64,000 bases of DNA from UBA10347 sp905182135 (GTDB taxonomy: Bacteria > Actinomycetota > Acidimicrobiia > Acidimicrobiales > UBA10347): NCBI GenBank assembly GCA_963925805.1, contig CAWUSE010000006.1, positions 11,132-75,131 on the forward strand, in the 5' to 3' direction. The notes under the pieces are model-generated. The model worked only from the letters and a program-made list of their open reading frames with translations. It searched no databases and was not told the origin of the DNA. Positions 35,701 through 44,422 of this stretch are shown in pieces (the stretch's first letter is position 1; every line of letters starts with the position of its first letter). Both the position numbers and the translations under genes were made by a program.

Positions 35701-38222
35701 ACGGTTTCGATCCGGACGTCGGTGACGAGCTCGTTCATATCGATGAGGGAGCGAATGTCGAGGCCAACATGATTATGCGCAACAGCCGCGATGCCAGAAG
35801 CCACGCGATCATCGATTACAACCGGACCCTCGACTGACGCGCGTTGTGAGCTGATCCGAACAATGGCACCATCCCTGACGCCAAGCTTGGAGGCTTCGGT
35901 TGAACTGATGCGTACTGCACCCGGCTTGCTTAGCTCTGCGATCGAGGGGCACATAGTCGTCTGGGTACCACCGTCGTACATGGTGCGATCAACCACCAAG
36001 CGGAACGAATAGCGGTCATAGGCGGGCGCAGGTGTTGGAGCACCCTGGTCGGTCCATGCAGGACCGCCCGATACGAGCACACCATCGCTCGCAGCATCGA
36101 TCGCAGCTGCATCAGCATTGGCGTGCATAGGCGAAACTGCAGCGATTTCATTGGTGATGTCAGCGACCGAAGCAAAACCCATATCTTTACCCAACCGCAT
36201 CGCCAGTTCCGCAGCGATCATCCAGTCAGGGCGAGCGGTTCCCGGAGGGGTGACCTTTTGTCGAAGCGGCGTGATTCGACCTTCGAGATTGGTGTGGCTG
36301 CCGTCGACCTCGCCAAACGCCGCGGCGGGCATCACGATGTCGGCGCCATAGGCAGCCGACTCGTTCACGAACGGGTCAATAGAAATAACCAAACCCGCAC
36401 CATCGAGCGCTGCCTTGGCTAGCTCTGGGTCCGGGAAGTCAGCGAGTGGGTCGGCACCAAGCAGGAAGAGTACGGCAATCTTGCCAGCGGCTGCGTCGGC
36501 CAGAATACCGGCTGTGTCACGACCAGCTTTAGCCGGTACTGATCCCCATGCAGCGGTGAAGGCGGCTCGAGCAGCATCGAGAGAAGTGCGACCCGGGAGC
36601 ATGCCAGGGGTCAGGCCCAAGTCGATAGCGCCGTGCACATTGCTTCGGCGCAAAGCGGGCAGGAAGCGAACGGTGTCAAGCGAGGCAAACGTGTTGATTG
36701 CATCGACTGTCAACGACGCGTTGTCGGCCAATGAGGTACGACCACAGATCACCGAGACAGAATCAGCGCCGGTGATCGCAGCCGAAGCTGCAGCAAGCTC
36801 ATCGCCACCGGTGCCGGTCACGAGCGCAGCCGCAACCGAGGCCACTTCGCCTGGCCGAACACGCACAGAGTGCGCAGCGTGTTTCGTCAGTCCAGTTTCG
36901 TTCGGCGTCAGCTCAATCAGTGTTGCACCGTCGTGCACGACTGCATGGCGCAGCCGCAGATAGAGGGACCCAAGTTCTTCTTTGGGATCGCCACTGAGCA
37001 GAACAATAGTGCCACCCTTGGCACAAGCTTGCGAGATCGTGGTGCGTGGCATCGAAGCCACGATGTCGGCAGGAAGACCGTCGCCCATCTGGGCATCAAT
37101 GCTGTCGGTGCCGATGACACCCTTGGCGAACCGGGCCCAGGCGTACTGGCCCTCATTCGTGAGTTGAGCGCCACCAAGTACTGCGACCGACTCGGGGCCA
37201 GCGTTATTGTCGGCATCTTCGAGCGCCGTCACCAGGCGTTGCAGCGCAACAGCCCAAGTCGTCGCGACAAGTTCGTCGCCGCCATCATCGACGTTACCCA
37301 GACCATCGCCACGCATCAGCGGGGCTGTCAGACGTTGTTCGCTCATAGTTGCTTCGAAGCTGAAGCGGTCGCGGTCGGTGAGCCAACCCCAGTTCACTGC
37401 GTCAGAATCGACACCCAAGTACCGAAGGACCTCATTACGAGACGATTGGATAGTGATGCGGTCGCCCATTGCGTTGGGATAGGTCGACGCAACCTCGGAC
37501 AAGTCCCACGGACGAGCCTTAAATCGGTATGGCTTGGCTGTAAGCGCCCCTACCGGGCAAATTTGGACCGTGTTGCCGCTGAAGTACGACGAAAATGGGT
37601 CATCGGGGAAGGTGTTGACCTCCGTTTGGTTGCCACGGCCCATGAAGTGAATCAGTGGGTCACCCGCTACCTCGGCAGCAAAGCGGGTGCAACGGTCACA
37701 CAAAATGCAACGTTCACGGTCGAGATAGACCGTGTCGCTGATCGGAATCGGCTTTTCAAAATGCCGCTTCTCTTCGACAAACCGGCTTTCGCCAGGCCCA
37801 TAGGACATGGTCTGATCTTGAAGCGGACATTCGCCACCCTTGTCACAAACCGGACAGTCGAGCGGATGGTTGATCAGCAACAGTTCCAAGACACCGTCTT
37901 GGGCTTTTTTTACAGCCTCTGTCTCGGTCTCGACGACCATGCCATCGCTGACCGTCAACATGCATGATGGCGTCAGCGCCGGGCCGCGGCCCGTGTCGAC
38001 CTCGATCAAACACATACGGCACATACCCACCGGCGTCATGCGCGGGTGATAGCAGAAGCGTGGCACGTATACGCCAGCGTCTTCGCACGCGTCGATCAGG
38101 TTGCGACCCGGAGCGGCGTAGAAGACTTCGCCGTTCACCGTGATCGGCACGCCTGGCGGCGGCGCGGGTTCTTCGATTTCGGCCGATTCGTCGGTCTCGA
38201 TCTCGTCGGTCGTGTCAGTCAT
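35697..38222 (-). CDS. nuoG: Complex I subunit NuoG
   Basis: 841-residue large Fe-S subunit. In order: an N-terminal [2Fe-2S] domain (CEDAGVYVPRFCYHPRM, CRMC), the HPLDCPVCDKGGECPLQ region with Cys and His ligands of N5/N4, CILCDRCTRFAAEVAG and a distal cysteine (VQICPVGALTAKPY), then a molybdopterin-oxidoreductase-like domain that needs no cofactor in complex I. Acidic leader at residues 1-20. Overlaps nuoF and nuoH by four bases each. The 11-gene operon has no equivalent. Confidence 0.96.
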   Translation of the reverse strand: MTDTTDEIETDESAEIEEPAPPPGVPITVNGEVFYAAPGRNLIDACEDAGVYVPRFCYHPRMTPVGMCRMCLIEVDTGRGPALTPSCMLTVSDGMVVETETEAVKKAQDGVLELLLINHPLDCPVCDKGGECPLQDQTMSYGPGESRFVEEKRHFEKPIPISDTVYLDRERCILCDRCTRFAAEVAGDPLIHFMGRGNQTEVNTFPDDPFSSYFSGNTVQICPVGALTAKPYRFKARPWDLSEVASTYPNAMGDRITIQSSRNEVLRYLGVDSDAVNWGWLTDRDRFSFEATMSEQRLTAPLMRGDGLGNVDDGGDELVATTWAVALQRLVTALEDADNNAGPESVAVLGGAQLTNEGQYAWARFAKGVIGTDSIDAQMGDGLPADIVASMPRTTISQACAKGGTIVLLSGDPKEELGSLYLRLRHAVVHDGATLIELTPNETGLTKHAAHSVRVRPGEVASVAAALVTGTGGDELAAASAAITGADSVSVICGRTSLADNASLTVDAINTFASLDTVRFLPALRRSNVHGAIDLGLTPGMLPGRTSLDAARAAFTAAWGSVPAKAGRDTAGILADAAAGKIAVLFLLGADPLADFPDPELAKAALDGAGLVISIDPFVNESAAYGADIVMPAAAFGEVDGSHTNLEGRITPLRQKVTPPGTARPDWMIAAELAMRLGKDMGFASVADITNEIAAVSPMHANADAAAIDAASDGVLVSGGPAWTDQGAPTPAPAYDRYSFRLVVDRTMYDGGTQTTMCPSIAELSKPGAVRISSTEASKLGVRDGAIVRISSQRASVEGPVVIDDRVASGIAAVAHNHVGLDIRSLIDMNELVTDVRIETV

Positions 38223-39532
38223 GCGGCACCCACCGGAATCACTCGGCGATCAGAAAGGGTGATGTAATCCTCGAACTCATTGCGGAAGCGTTCGATCGAC
38301 GAGGCGATCGGTGACACCGCAGACGGGCCGAGGGGGCAGATCGTTGTCTGCTTGGGCGGCCACGCAATCCCGGGGCTGATGTTCTCGCAAACCTCGGTAA
38401 GCAACGACAGGTCACTGGGCCGACCGTGACCAGCGATGATACGACTCAAAATTCGTTCGAGCCAGGTTGTACCTTCGCGACACGGCGTGCATTTACCGCA
38501 GCTCTCTCGAGCGAAGAATCGCACCAAATTATGGCAGGCCTTGACCATGTCAGTGTCTTGGTCCATGACCACGATGGCGCCAGACCCAAGCATGGATCCG
38601 GCCTGGTCGACAGCAGTTTTTTCGAGGGGTAGATCGAGGTGTTCTTCGAAGAACCAGGGTGCTGACGCTCCACCGGGGATGAACGCTTTGAGTTTCTTGC
38701 CGTCACGAACACCACCGGCATAGTCGCTGCCCTCAATGATGTCTCGGAATGTGGTGGTTCCGAATTCGACTTCGAACACGCCAGGGTTGTTCACATGGCC
38801 GGACACGGCGAAGACGCGAGTTCCCTTGGAGTTCTCGGCCCCCATTGCGGTGTAAGCCTCGGCGCCATGTTCAACGATCCAAGGCAGGTTGGCCAGTGTC
38901 TCGACATTGTTCACGATCGTCGGCTGGCCGTACAGGCCCACAGCTGCGGGGAAGAACGGGGGCTTTAGTCTCGGCATACCTCGATTGCCTTCGAGGCTTT
39001 CAATCAACGCTGTCTCTTCGCCGACGATGTAGGCACCTGCGCCCCAATGCAGCACGATGTCGACACTGAAGTCGGTTCCCAGAATGTTCTTGCCCACATA
39101 GCCGGCCTCGTAGGCCTCATTCAGTGCGGCAGCAACCCGTTCTTGGGCGTGCGCCATTTCGCCGCGAATGTACAAGAAGCATTGGGTCAGTCCAACGGCG
39201 TAACACGCAAGTAGGCAACCCTCGATGACCTGATGCGGGTCACGCTCAAGCAGTTGGCGGTCCTTGTATGTACCGGGCTCAGACTCGTCGCCATTTACTA
39301 CGAGATAACGAGGCCACACGCCGGGAGGACAGAATCCCCATTTGACACCCGCCGGGAAGCCAGCACCACCGCGACCGAGCACGCTTGCGGCCTTGACCTC
39401 ATTGTGGACTGCTTCGGGTGTCGTATCGAGCGCCTTGCGCAACGAGGCATAACCGCCGGTTGCGACATAGGTGTCGATTTTGTGCGCTTCAAGATTATCG
39501 AAGCGCCGGGTTACGACTTTTTCAAACGGCAC
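38219..39532 (-). CDS. nuoF: Complex I subunit NuoF (NADH- and FMN-binding)
   Basis: 437-residue NADH dehydrogenase subunit. The glycine-rich NADH/FMN segment GRGGAGFPAGVKWGF is at residues 53-67, NGDESEPGTYKDR near 80-92 and the N3 [4Fe-4S] ligands are C344, C347, C350 (SCGKCTPCREG) and C398 (ICPLGPSA). GTG start shares its first base with the nuoE TAG stop. Together with NuoE and NuoG it makes the NADH-oxidising module found only once in this window. Confidence 0.97.
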   Translation of the reverse strand: MPFEKVVTRRFDNLEAHKIDTYVATGGYASLRKALDTTPEAVHNEVKAASVLGRGGAGFPAGVKWGFCPPGVWPRYLVVNGDESEPGTYKDRQLLERDPHQVIEGCLLACYAVGLTQCFLYIRGEMAHAQERVAAALNEAYEAGYVGKNILGTDFSVDIVLHWGAGAYIVGEETALIESLEGNRGMPRLKPPFFPAAVGLYGQPTIVNNVETLANLPWIVEHGAEAYTAMGAENSKGTRVFAVSGHVNNPGVFEVEFGTTTFRDIIEGSDYAGGVRDGKKLKAFIPGGASAPWFFEEHLDLPLEKTAVDQAGSMLGSGAIVVMDQDTDMVKACHNLVRFFARESCGKCTPCREGTTWLERILSRIIAGHGRPSDLSLLTEVCENISPGIAWPPKQTTICPLGPSAVSPIASSIERFRNEFEDYITLSDRRVIPVGAA

Positions 39533-40146
39533 TAGTTCCCACCTTCAGCAGCTGCGGGCTCGGGCCACCAGGCCGGAGGATCATTACTTTCGACCATCGA
39601 GTTGCCAGCTGCTTTGTCTTCAGATATCGACTGGCGGGTCAGAGCGAGCGTGCCGTGTTTAGGAACGCTGACTGAGCCGTCGCGGATGCCGTCAACGAGA
39701 GCATCGAACCCGGCATTATCGACCTTATTCATGTAGCGGTAGTTGACCTGTAAACACGGTGCTTCGGTGCATGCTGCGATGCACTCGACGCCTTCGATGC
39801 TGATGCCATCGCCGGTCACGGTGCCTTGACGCACCCCCAAGGATTCTTCGGCATGGTGGATCAAGTCGTCGGCACCAAGCAGATGGCAGGCAATGCCGTG
39901 GCAGATATTGATGCGGTAGTCGCCAACGGGTTCACGCTTGAACATCTCGTAGAACGAACAGGTACCCAGTACTTCAGCCGGGGTCAGGTCCAACAGCTCG
40001 GCTAGATGCTTCATGGCATCGTCGGCGACGTAACCATCTTGTTCCTGCGAAAGATGCAACAACGGAATCAGCGCACTCTTGGCACGCGGATACCGGCTGA
40101 TGATCTCATGCGCAATACGCAAATTCGATTCAGACAAACGAGGCAT
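39532..40146 (-). CDS. nuoE: Complex I subunit NuoE ([2Fe-2S])
   Basis: 204-residue thioredoxin-fold subunit with N1a ligands C82 and C87 (ICHGIACHLLGA) and C122 and C126 (ECIAACTEAP). The N-terminal helical bundle (RYPRAKSALIPLLHLSQEQDGYV) is normal. A C-terminal extension of about 40 residues ends PPAWWPEPAAAEGGN. Overlaps nuoD by one base. Confidence 0.96.
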   Translation of the reverse strand: MPRLSESNLRIAHEIISRYPRAKSALIPLLHLSQEQDGYVADDAMKHLAELLDLTPAEVLGTCSFYEMFKREPVGDYRINICHGIACHLLGADDLIHHAEESLGVRQGTVTGDGISIEGVECIAACTEAPCLQVNYRYMNKVDNAGFDALVDGIRDGSVSVPKHGTLALTRQSISEDKAAGNSMVESNDPPAWWPEPAAAEGGN

Positions 40147-41456
40147 TAGCGGTCAACTTCTCCCAACACAGGGTCCACTGAGTTAATAATGGCAACGACA
40201 TCGGCGACGAGGGCGTCTTGCATCATGTGCGGCATGGTTTGCAGGTTTACGAAACTGGGGGCGCGGATGTGCATGCGGTAGGGGTGTGCACCGCCATCAC
40301 TAACCATGTAACAGCCGAGCTCACCGCGCGGCGATTCCACAGCCACGTAGACTTCGCCCTCGGGCACCTTGAATCCCTCGGTGAAGATCTTGAAATGGTG
40401 AATCAACGCTTCCATCGACTCGTCGATACGAGCTCGTGGTGGCGGCGTGACCTTCTTGTCTTGCAGGCGATAGTCACCTGTCGGCATCTTCTCCATGCAC
40501 TGCTGCACGATCTTGATCGATTCGCGAGCTTCGTTCAAGCGCACGGCATAGCGGTCGAAACAATCGCCGTATGTGCCAACAATAACATCGAAGTCGAGTT
40601 CGTCGTAGTTCAGGTACGGCATGTCGCGGCGAAGGTCCCACGCGTAGCCGGAGCCTCGCAAGATAGGTCCAGTCACGCCGAGTGCCAGGCATTCTTCAGC
40701 ATTTATGGCGCCAACGCCTTGCAGGCGCTCGCGGAAGATGGGTTGGCCAGTCAGCAGTTCGTCGAACTCATCGATCAGAGGCGGTAACAGATCCATCAAC
40801 CCAGCGATGTCTTCACGCCAACCGTCATGAAGATCCACGGCTACCCCGCCTGGGCGGATGTAGTTGTGGTTCATTCGCAAACCAGTGATCTTTTCAAGGA
40901 TGCGTAGCGTTTCTTCGCGGAGTCGGTTGCCGTAAAGCATCATCGACACGGCACCGACGTCCATGCCGTTGGTTGCTTGGAACAACATGTGCGAGGAGAT
41001 GCGATTGAGCTCGCACATCATGGTGCGGATCCACTGGGCACGAGGCGGAACTTCGATCCCAAGTAGTTCTTCGGTCGCGAGCGAGAAGACCAGTTCGTTG
41101 AACAACGGCGAGGCGTAATCCATGCGGGTCACATTGGTGCCACCCTGCAGATAAGACAGCTGTTCGCCGGTCTTTTCCATGCCAGTGTGCAGGTAACCAA
41201 TCACCGGCTTTGAACGCAGAACCTGTTCGCCTTGCATCTCCAAGACAAGCCGAAGCACACCGTGTGTTGAGGGGTGAACCGGGCCCATATTGACAATCAT
41301 TGGCTCATCGCTCAACGGATCAATATCGACCGTTTCGACCATCTCGGCGTCAGCCTCGCTGATGCGCAGTACGGCGCTGTCATCGCCGCGACGGAAGACA
41401 CGCTCGGCGGCGTTAATCGGATCTGGTTGTTCAAGAAGCGTCATGTGCAACCTCAT
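40146..41456 (-). CDS. nuoD: Complex I subunit NuoD (14-gene operon)
   Basis: 432-436 residues (start ATG 41456 or 41444). After a leader of about 50 residues, VNMGPVHPSTHGVLRLVLEM and GYLHTGMEKTGE mark the 49-kDa subunit; it ends SVDPVLGEVDR. This is the expected target of the MidA-type methyltransferase encoded at the end of the operon (inference from NDUFS2/NDUFAF7). A 21-bp spacer from nuoC is one of the larger gaps in the operon. Confidence 0.96.
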   Translation of the reverse strand: MRLHMTLLEQPDPINAAERVFRRGDDSAVLRISEADAEMVETVDIDPLSDEPMIVNMGPVHPSTHGVLRLVLEMQGEQVLRSKPVIGYLHTGMEKTGEQLSYLQGGTNVTRMDYASPLFNELVFSLATEELLGIEVPPRAQWIRTMMCELNRISSHMLFQATNGMDVGAVSMMLYGNRLREETLRILEKITGLRMNHNYIRPGGVAVDLHDGWREDIAGLMDLLPPLIDEFDELLTGQPIFRERLQGVGAINAEECLALGVTGPILRGSGYAWDLRRDMPYLNYDELDFDVIVGTYGDCFDRYAVRLNEARESIKIVQQCMEKMPTGDYRLQDKKVTPPPRARIDESMEALIHHFKIFTEGFKVPEGEVYVAVESPRGELGCYMVSDGGAHPYRMHIRAPSFVNLQTMPHMMQDALVADVVAIINSVDPVLGEVDR

Positions 41457-41477
41457 ACGGCTGGAAGAAGAAGATAA

Positions 41478-41993
41478 TCAACGGGGCGCAGCCGCGCCCT
41501 TGAACTGCACGGGTACCGAACCAACACCGAAGTCTTTGCGGAGCGGGTGACCGTCCCAATCAGGAGGCATCAAGATCCGGGTCGGGTCAGGATGGTTTTC
41601 GAAGACAACACCGAACATGTCAAAGGCTTCGCGTTCCATGGCTTCGACACCGGGGAATAGATCAAACAGCGTGGGCACGGTCGGGTCTGATTCGGCAACC
41701 TGGACTCGTAAGCGAGCCCGCCGTGGCGCCGTATGAGCAATCATGTTGACAACGATTTCGAATCGTTCGGGTGCAACGCCTTCGGGCAATGAGCGCCCAC
41801 CGTGAGTTAGATAGTCGACACCGCATAGGTCAATGACCGATACATAACCATCGGCCTTCATGGCCTCGATCGTCGGCAGGTACTGCTCAACACTTGGGTG
41901 CAGCACAACCTGGCCCGGCGAATCAGAGATAACGACGCCGTAGAGTGTGGCAGGTTCAGCTGGTGTAGCAGCAGTCTCCGGCTCTGGACTCAT
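41478..41993 (-). CDS. nuoC: Complex I subunit NuoC (14-gene operon)
   Basis: 171-residue 30-kDa subunit: EAMEREAFDMFGVVFENHPDPTRILMP is the diagnostic segment, followed by GHPLRKDFGVG. An N-terminal TPAEPATLYG leader is present. It overlaps nuoB by four bases. Confidence 0.95.
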   Translation of the reverse strand: MSPEPETAATPAEPATLYGVVISDSPGQVVLHPSVEQYLPTIEAMKADGYVSVIDLCGVDYLTHGGRSLPEGVAPERFEIVVNMIAHTAPRRARLRVQVAESDPTVPTLFDLFPGVEAMEREAFDMFGVVFENHPDPTRILMPPDWDGHPLRKDFGVGSVPVQFKGAAAPR

Positions 41994-42571
41994 CGGCTCA
42001 GCACGATCTGCGTGTCGCTCTGGCCGTCACGTTGTTCGACGACGATGCCAGCACCAGCGCCAGTTGCTTCGCGACGCTTAACAAGTTCGCCTGTTTCAAT
42101 CTGCTTGTGCAAAGTGACGATTGCATGCAGCAGCGTCTCAGGACCCGGAGGGCACCCAGGTGCGTAGACGTCGACGGGCACGATCTGATCGACACCTTGA
42201 ACCAGTGCATAATTGTTGAACATGCCGCCGCTTGATGCGCAGACACCCATCGAGATGACCCACTTGGGTTCCATCATCTGGTCATAGATCTGGCGAAGTG
42301 CTGGTGCCATCTTCTGGCTCACTCGCCCGGCGACGATCATGACATCAGCCTGGCGTGGAGATGCCCGAAATGTTTCCATCCCAAAGCGGGCCAGGTCGTA
42401 GTGCGAGCCGCCAGTCGCCATCATCTCGATAGCACAGCAAGCCAGACCAAATGTGGCTGGCCACAGGCTGCGGGCCCGGCTCCAGCTAACCAGATCTTCA
42501 ATCTTGGCAGTCAGGAAATTGTATTCAAGGCCACCCATGCCATTGTCTTTGACATCTTTAATGATGCCCAT
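41990..42571 (-). CDS. nuoB: Complex I subunit NuoB (14-gene operon)
   Basis: 193-residue N2-cluster subunit with ligands C45-C46 (GLACCAIEM), C111 (GVCASSGG) and C140 (APGCPPGPE). ASPRQADVMIVAGRVSQKM is the conserved fold signature. Shares one base with the nuoA stop and overlaps nuoC by four. Confidence 0.97.
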   Translation of the reverse strand: MGIIKDVKDNGMGGLEYNFLTAKIEDLVSWSRARSLWPATFGLACCAIEMMATGGSHYDLARFGMETFRASPRQADVMIVAGRVSQKMAPALRQIYDQMMEPKWVISMGVCASSGGMFNNYALVQGVDQIVPVDVYAPGCPPGPETLLHAIVTLHKQIETGELVKRREATGAGAGIVVEQRDGQSDTQIVLSR

Positions 42572-43077
42572 CAGGCGACCTCTCGTTCGATAAATTCTTC
42601 GATGGTCTCGGCGCTTTTTTGGCCATCTTCGCGACCCTCAGTTCCAACACGGCGGATCGTCGAGCTGGTGGTGCGGGTGCTGGTGACCTGACTGATCGGG
42701 CGAGCAACTCGCTTAATTGGGCCCCATTCCAAGGCGCCATTGCTGATCAGGTACACAAACGACTCGAATACTGCAAACGAGAAGATACCGATCGCAACAA
42801 GGCCGAAGCTGCCGAGATAATTAAACACGAGTGCGTAGGGGTACAAGAAGATGACTTCGATGTCGAACACGATGAAAATCATGGCGACCAAAAAGAACTT
42901 GACCGGGAACCGGATCGGGTTCCGAGTGGCACCACCGCTCACGCCACACTCATAAGGCAGACTCTTTACTGGTGTCGAGCGGTTCGGCGCCAGTAGCCGC
43001 GACGCGATCAGGCTGAGCAGTGCAAACAGCACACCCAACACAAACAGCATGACGACGGGAAGATATTGACCCAGCAT
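42571..43077 (-). CDS. nuoA: Complex I subunit NuoA with C-terminal extension
   Basis: 168-residue subunit, about 45 residues longer than usual. The core is typical: YECGVSGGATRNPIRFPVKFF followed by VAMIFIVFDIEVIFLYPYA. Past the third helix a polar tail (KRVARPISQVTSTRTTSS to EEFIEREVA) is rich in Arg, Thr and Glu. It is the first gene of the 14-gene nuo set and follows the unknown membrane protein gene by 52 bp. Confidence 0.95.
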   Translation of the reverse strand: MLGQYLPVVMLFVLGVLFALLSLIASRLLAPNRSTPVKSLPYECGVSGGATRNPIRFPVKFFLVAMIFIVFDIEVIFLYPYALVFNYLGSFGLVAIGIFSFAVFESFVYLISNGALEWGPIKRVARPISQVTSTRTTSSTIRRVGTEGREDGQKSAETIEEFIEREVA

Positions 43078-43129
43078 CGTTAGTTTCGCTTCCTACAGTC
43101 GGTCATGGTGCGGGCCCAGGACAACATGG

Positions 43130-44422
43130 TCAGGACTCGAAGCCTTTTTCACGCAGACCCAGATCTCGCCAATGCAACACCAAGCAGGTGAGCAGGAACA
43201 GGATCAGTGACACGATCGTGAACAGACCAGGAATCAGACGCAAATTACCCAGGTTGCGAGTCATCACGACGGAATAGGTCGGCTGGTCTGGATCTATCTC
43301 GGGTACCGGCGGTGGTTTCGATGGGTCCGCTATTTTTTCGACGGTCTGTTGCACGTTCACCACGGTGTAGTTCGTGGGATGCGTGATCTGTGCGGTGCTA
43401 CTTACCTTGTGGGAAACACGATCCCAAAGCCCGCTTCCGGTGCGTTTGTCTTTGCCCCCCTGCTGGAAAGCATCGAGCACCAAGAAGTCGCCATCGGGGA
43501 AAAGTTCGTTTCGAAGGAAAGCATCGGCAGTAGCCGCCGCTTCACCTGACTGCGATGTCGACTGGAGATTCCAGCCACTCAGCCGAATCAGTCCCGCTTG
43601 TTCGGCCCACTCATTTACCTGGGGAGCAAGCGCTTCGAGCTGGCTGAGCGATATGTCATCGATACGTAGCATGGCATTGGCCACCGCTTCGTCTTGAGCT
43701 ACGGCCAACGCATCGCCTTCGATATAACGCGGATCGTCGGGCCCAAGGAAGTCGTTTGAATCTATGACACCTTGACGGAGTTCTTCGGTCCGGAAGCGCA
43801 CAAGCTCATCGAAGACCTCGTCGCGCTGGCTGCTGGTCAGCGCGTTGAGCATCTCTTGCGGTTCCGCCATTGGGGTACCAAAGAGCCGGTTGACGACTCG
43901 ATCAACCTTAGAATTCTCGCCTTGGGGATTTAACAACTGACGAATGATCGACTCGCGTTCGGCACTGGGATAGGCCGAAACAAGCGCGATAGCACGTGGC
44001 GTGCAGAGAGCCCAGCGGGTCGAGGTCGCATCAAGCGACATCGAACCAACGCCATCCGCAAGCGGAAAGATGTCGCCGTTGAAGCAGTTGCCATCAGGAA
44101 GATCGTCGACGTTGCCAACAAAGGCCTCCTGCAGTCCTTCGACCTCAGCGCCAGGAGCGTCAATGAACACGTCTTGGACTTCCCAGGTAGGCAGCGAGCC
44201 AGCCCAGCCAATGCCGTAGATCCACCAGAAGATGCCCATAACAAACATCCAGCCCCAAAAGCCTGCGAGCGCAATGAGCGAGCCCAGACGGGTTCCGGTA
44301 TTGGTAACGAGTAGCAGCCATACCGAACCAGCGAGCACGGCCATGCCGAGCGCAACGGTAAGAAGACCACGTATTTCAGGGTCCCAGCCGAGGCCGGCGA
44401 TGATGTCGATCATGCCCATCAT
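43130..44422 (-). CDS. Membrane protein of unknown function in the bc-complex/nuo cluster
   Basis: 430 residues, not assigned to a known family. Two hydrophobic helices near the N-terminus (about 18-38 and 46-70, ending WWIYGIGWAGSLPTWEVQDVF) are followed by a large hydrophilic domain of about 300 residues and a single C-terminal helix (RLIPGLFTIVSLILFLLTCLVLHW) before a short basic end. The layout suggests a three-helix membrane protein with a big extracytoplasmic domain. It overlaps the di-heme cytochrome c gene by four bases and precedes nuoA, so an accessory subunit or assembly factor of the bc complex is a reasonable guess. Confidence 0.8.
   Translation of the reverse strand: MMGMIDIIAGLGWDPEIRGLLTVALGMAVLAGSVWLLLVTNTGTRLGSLIALAGFWGWMFVMGIFWWIYGIGWAGSLPTWEVQDVFIDAPGAEVEGLQEAFVGNVDDLPDGNCFNGDIFPLADGVGSMSLDATSTRWALCTPRAIALVSAYPSAERESIIRQLLNPQGENSKVDRVVNRLFGTPMAEPQEMLNALTSSQRDEVFDELVRFRTEELRQGVIDSNDFLGPDDPRYIEGDALAVAQDEAVANAMLRIDDISLSQLEALAPQVNEWAEQAGLIRLSGWNLQSTSQSGEAAATADAFLRNELFPDGDFLVLDAFQQGGKDKRTGSGLWDRVSHKVSSTAQITHPTNYTVVNVQQTVEKIADPSKPPPVPEIDPDQPTYSVVMTRNLGNLRLIPGLFTIVSLILFLLTCLVLHWRDLGLREKGFES

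Noticed and set aside
36870..37967. 365-codon open frame on the + strand
   Set aside because: Antisense shadow of nuoG, which has clear Fe-S motifs in the minus-strand frame.
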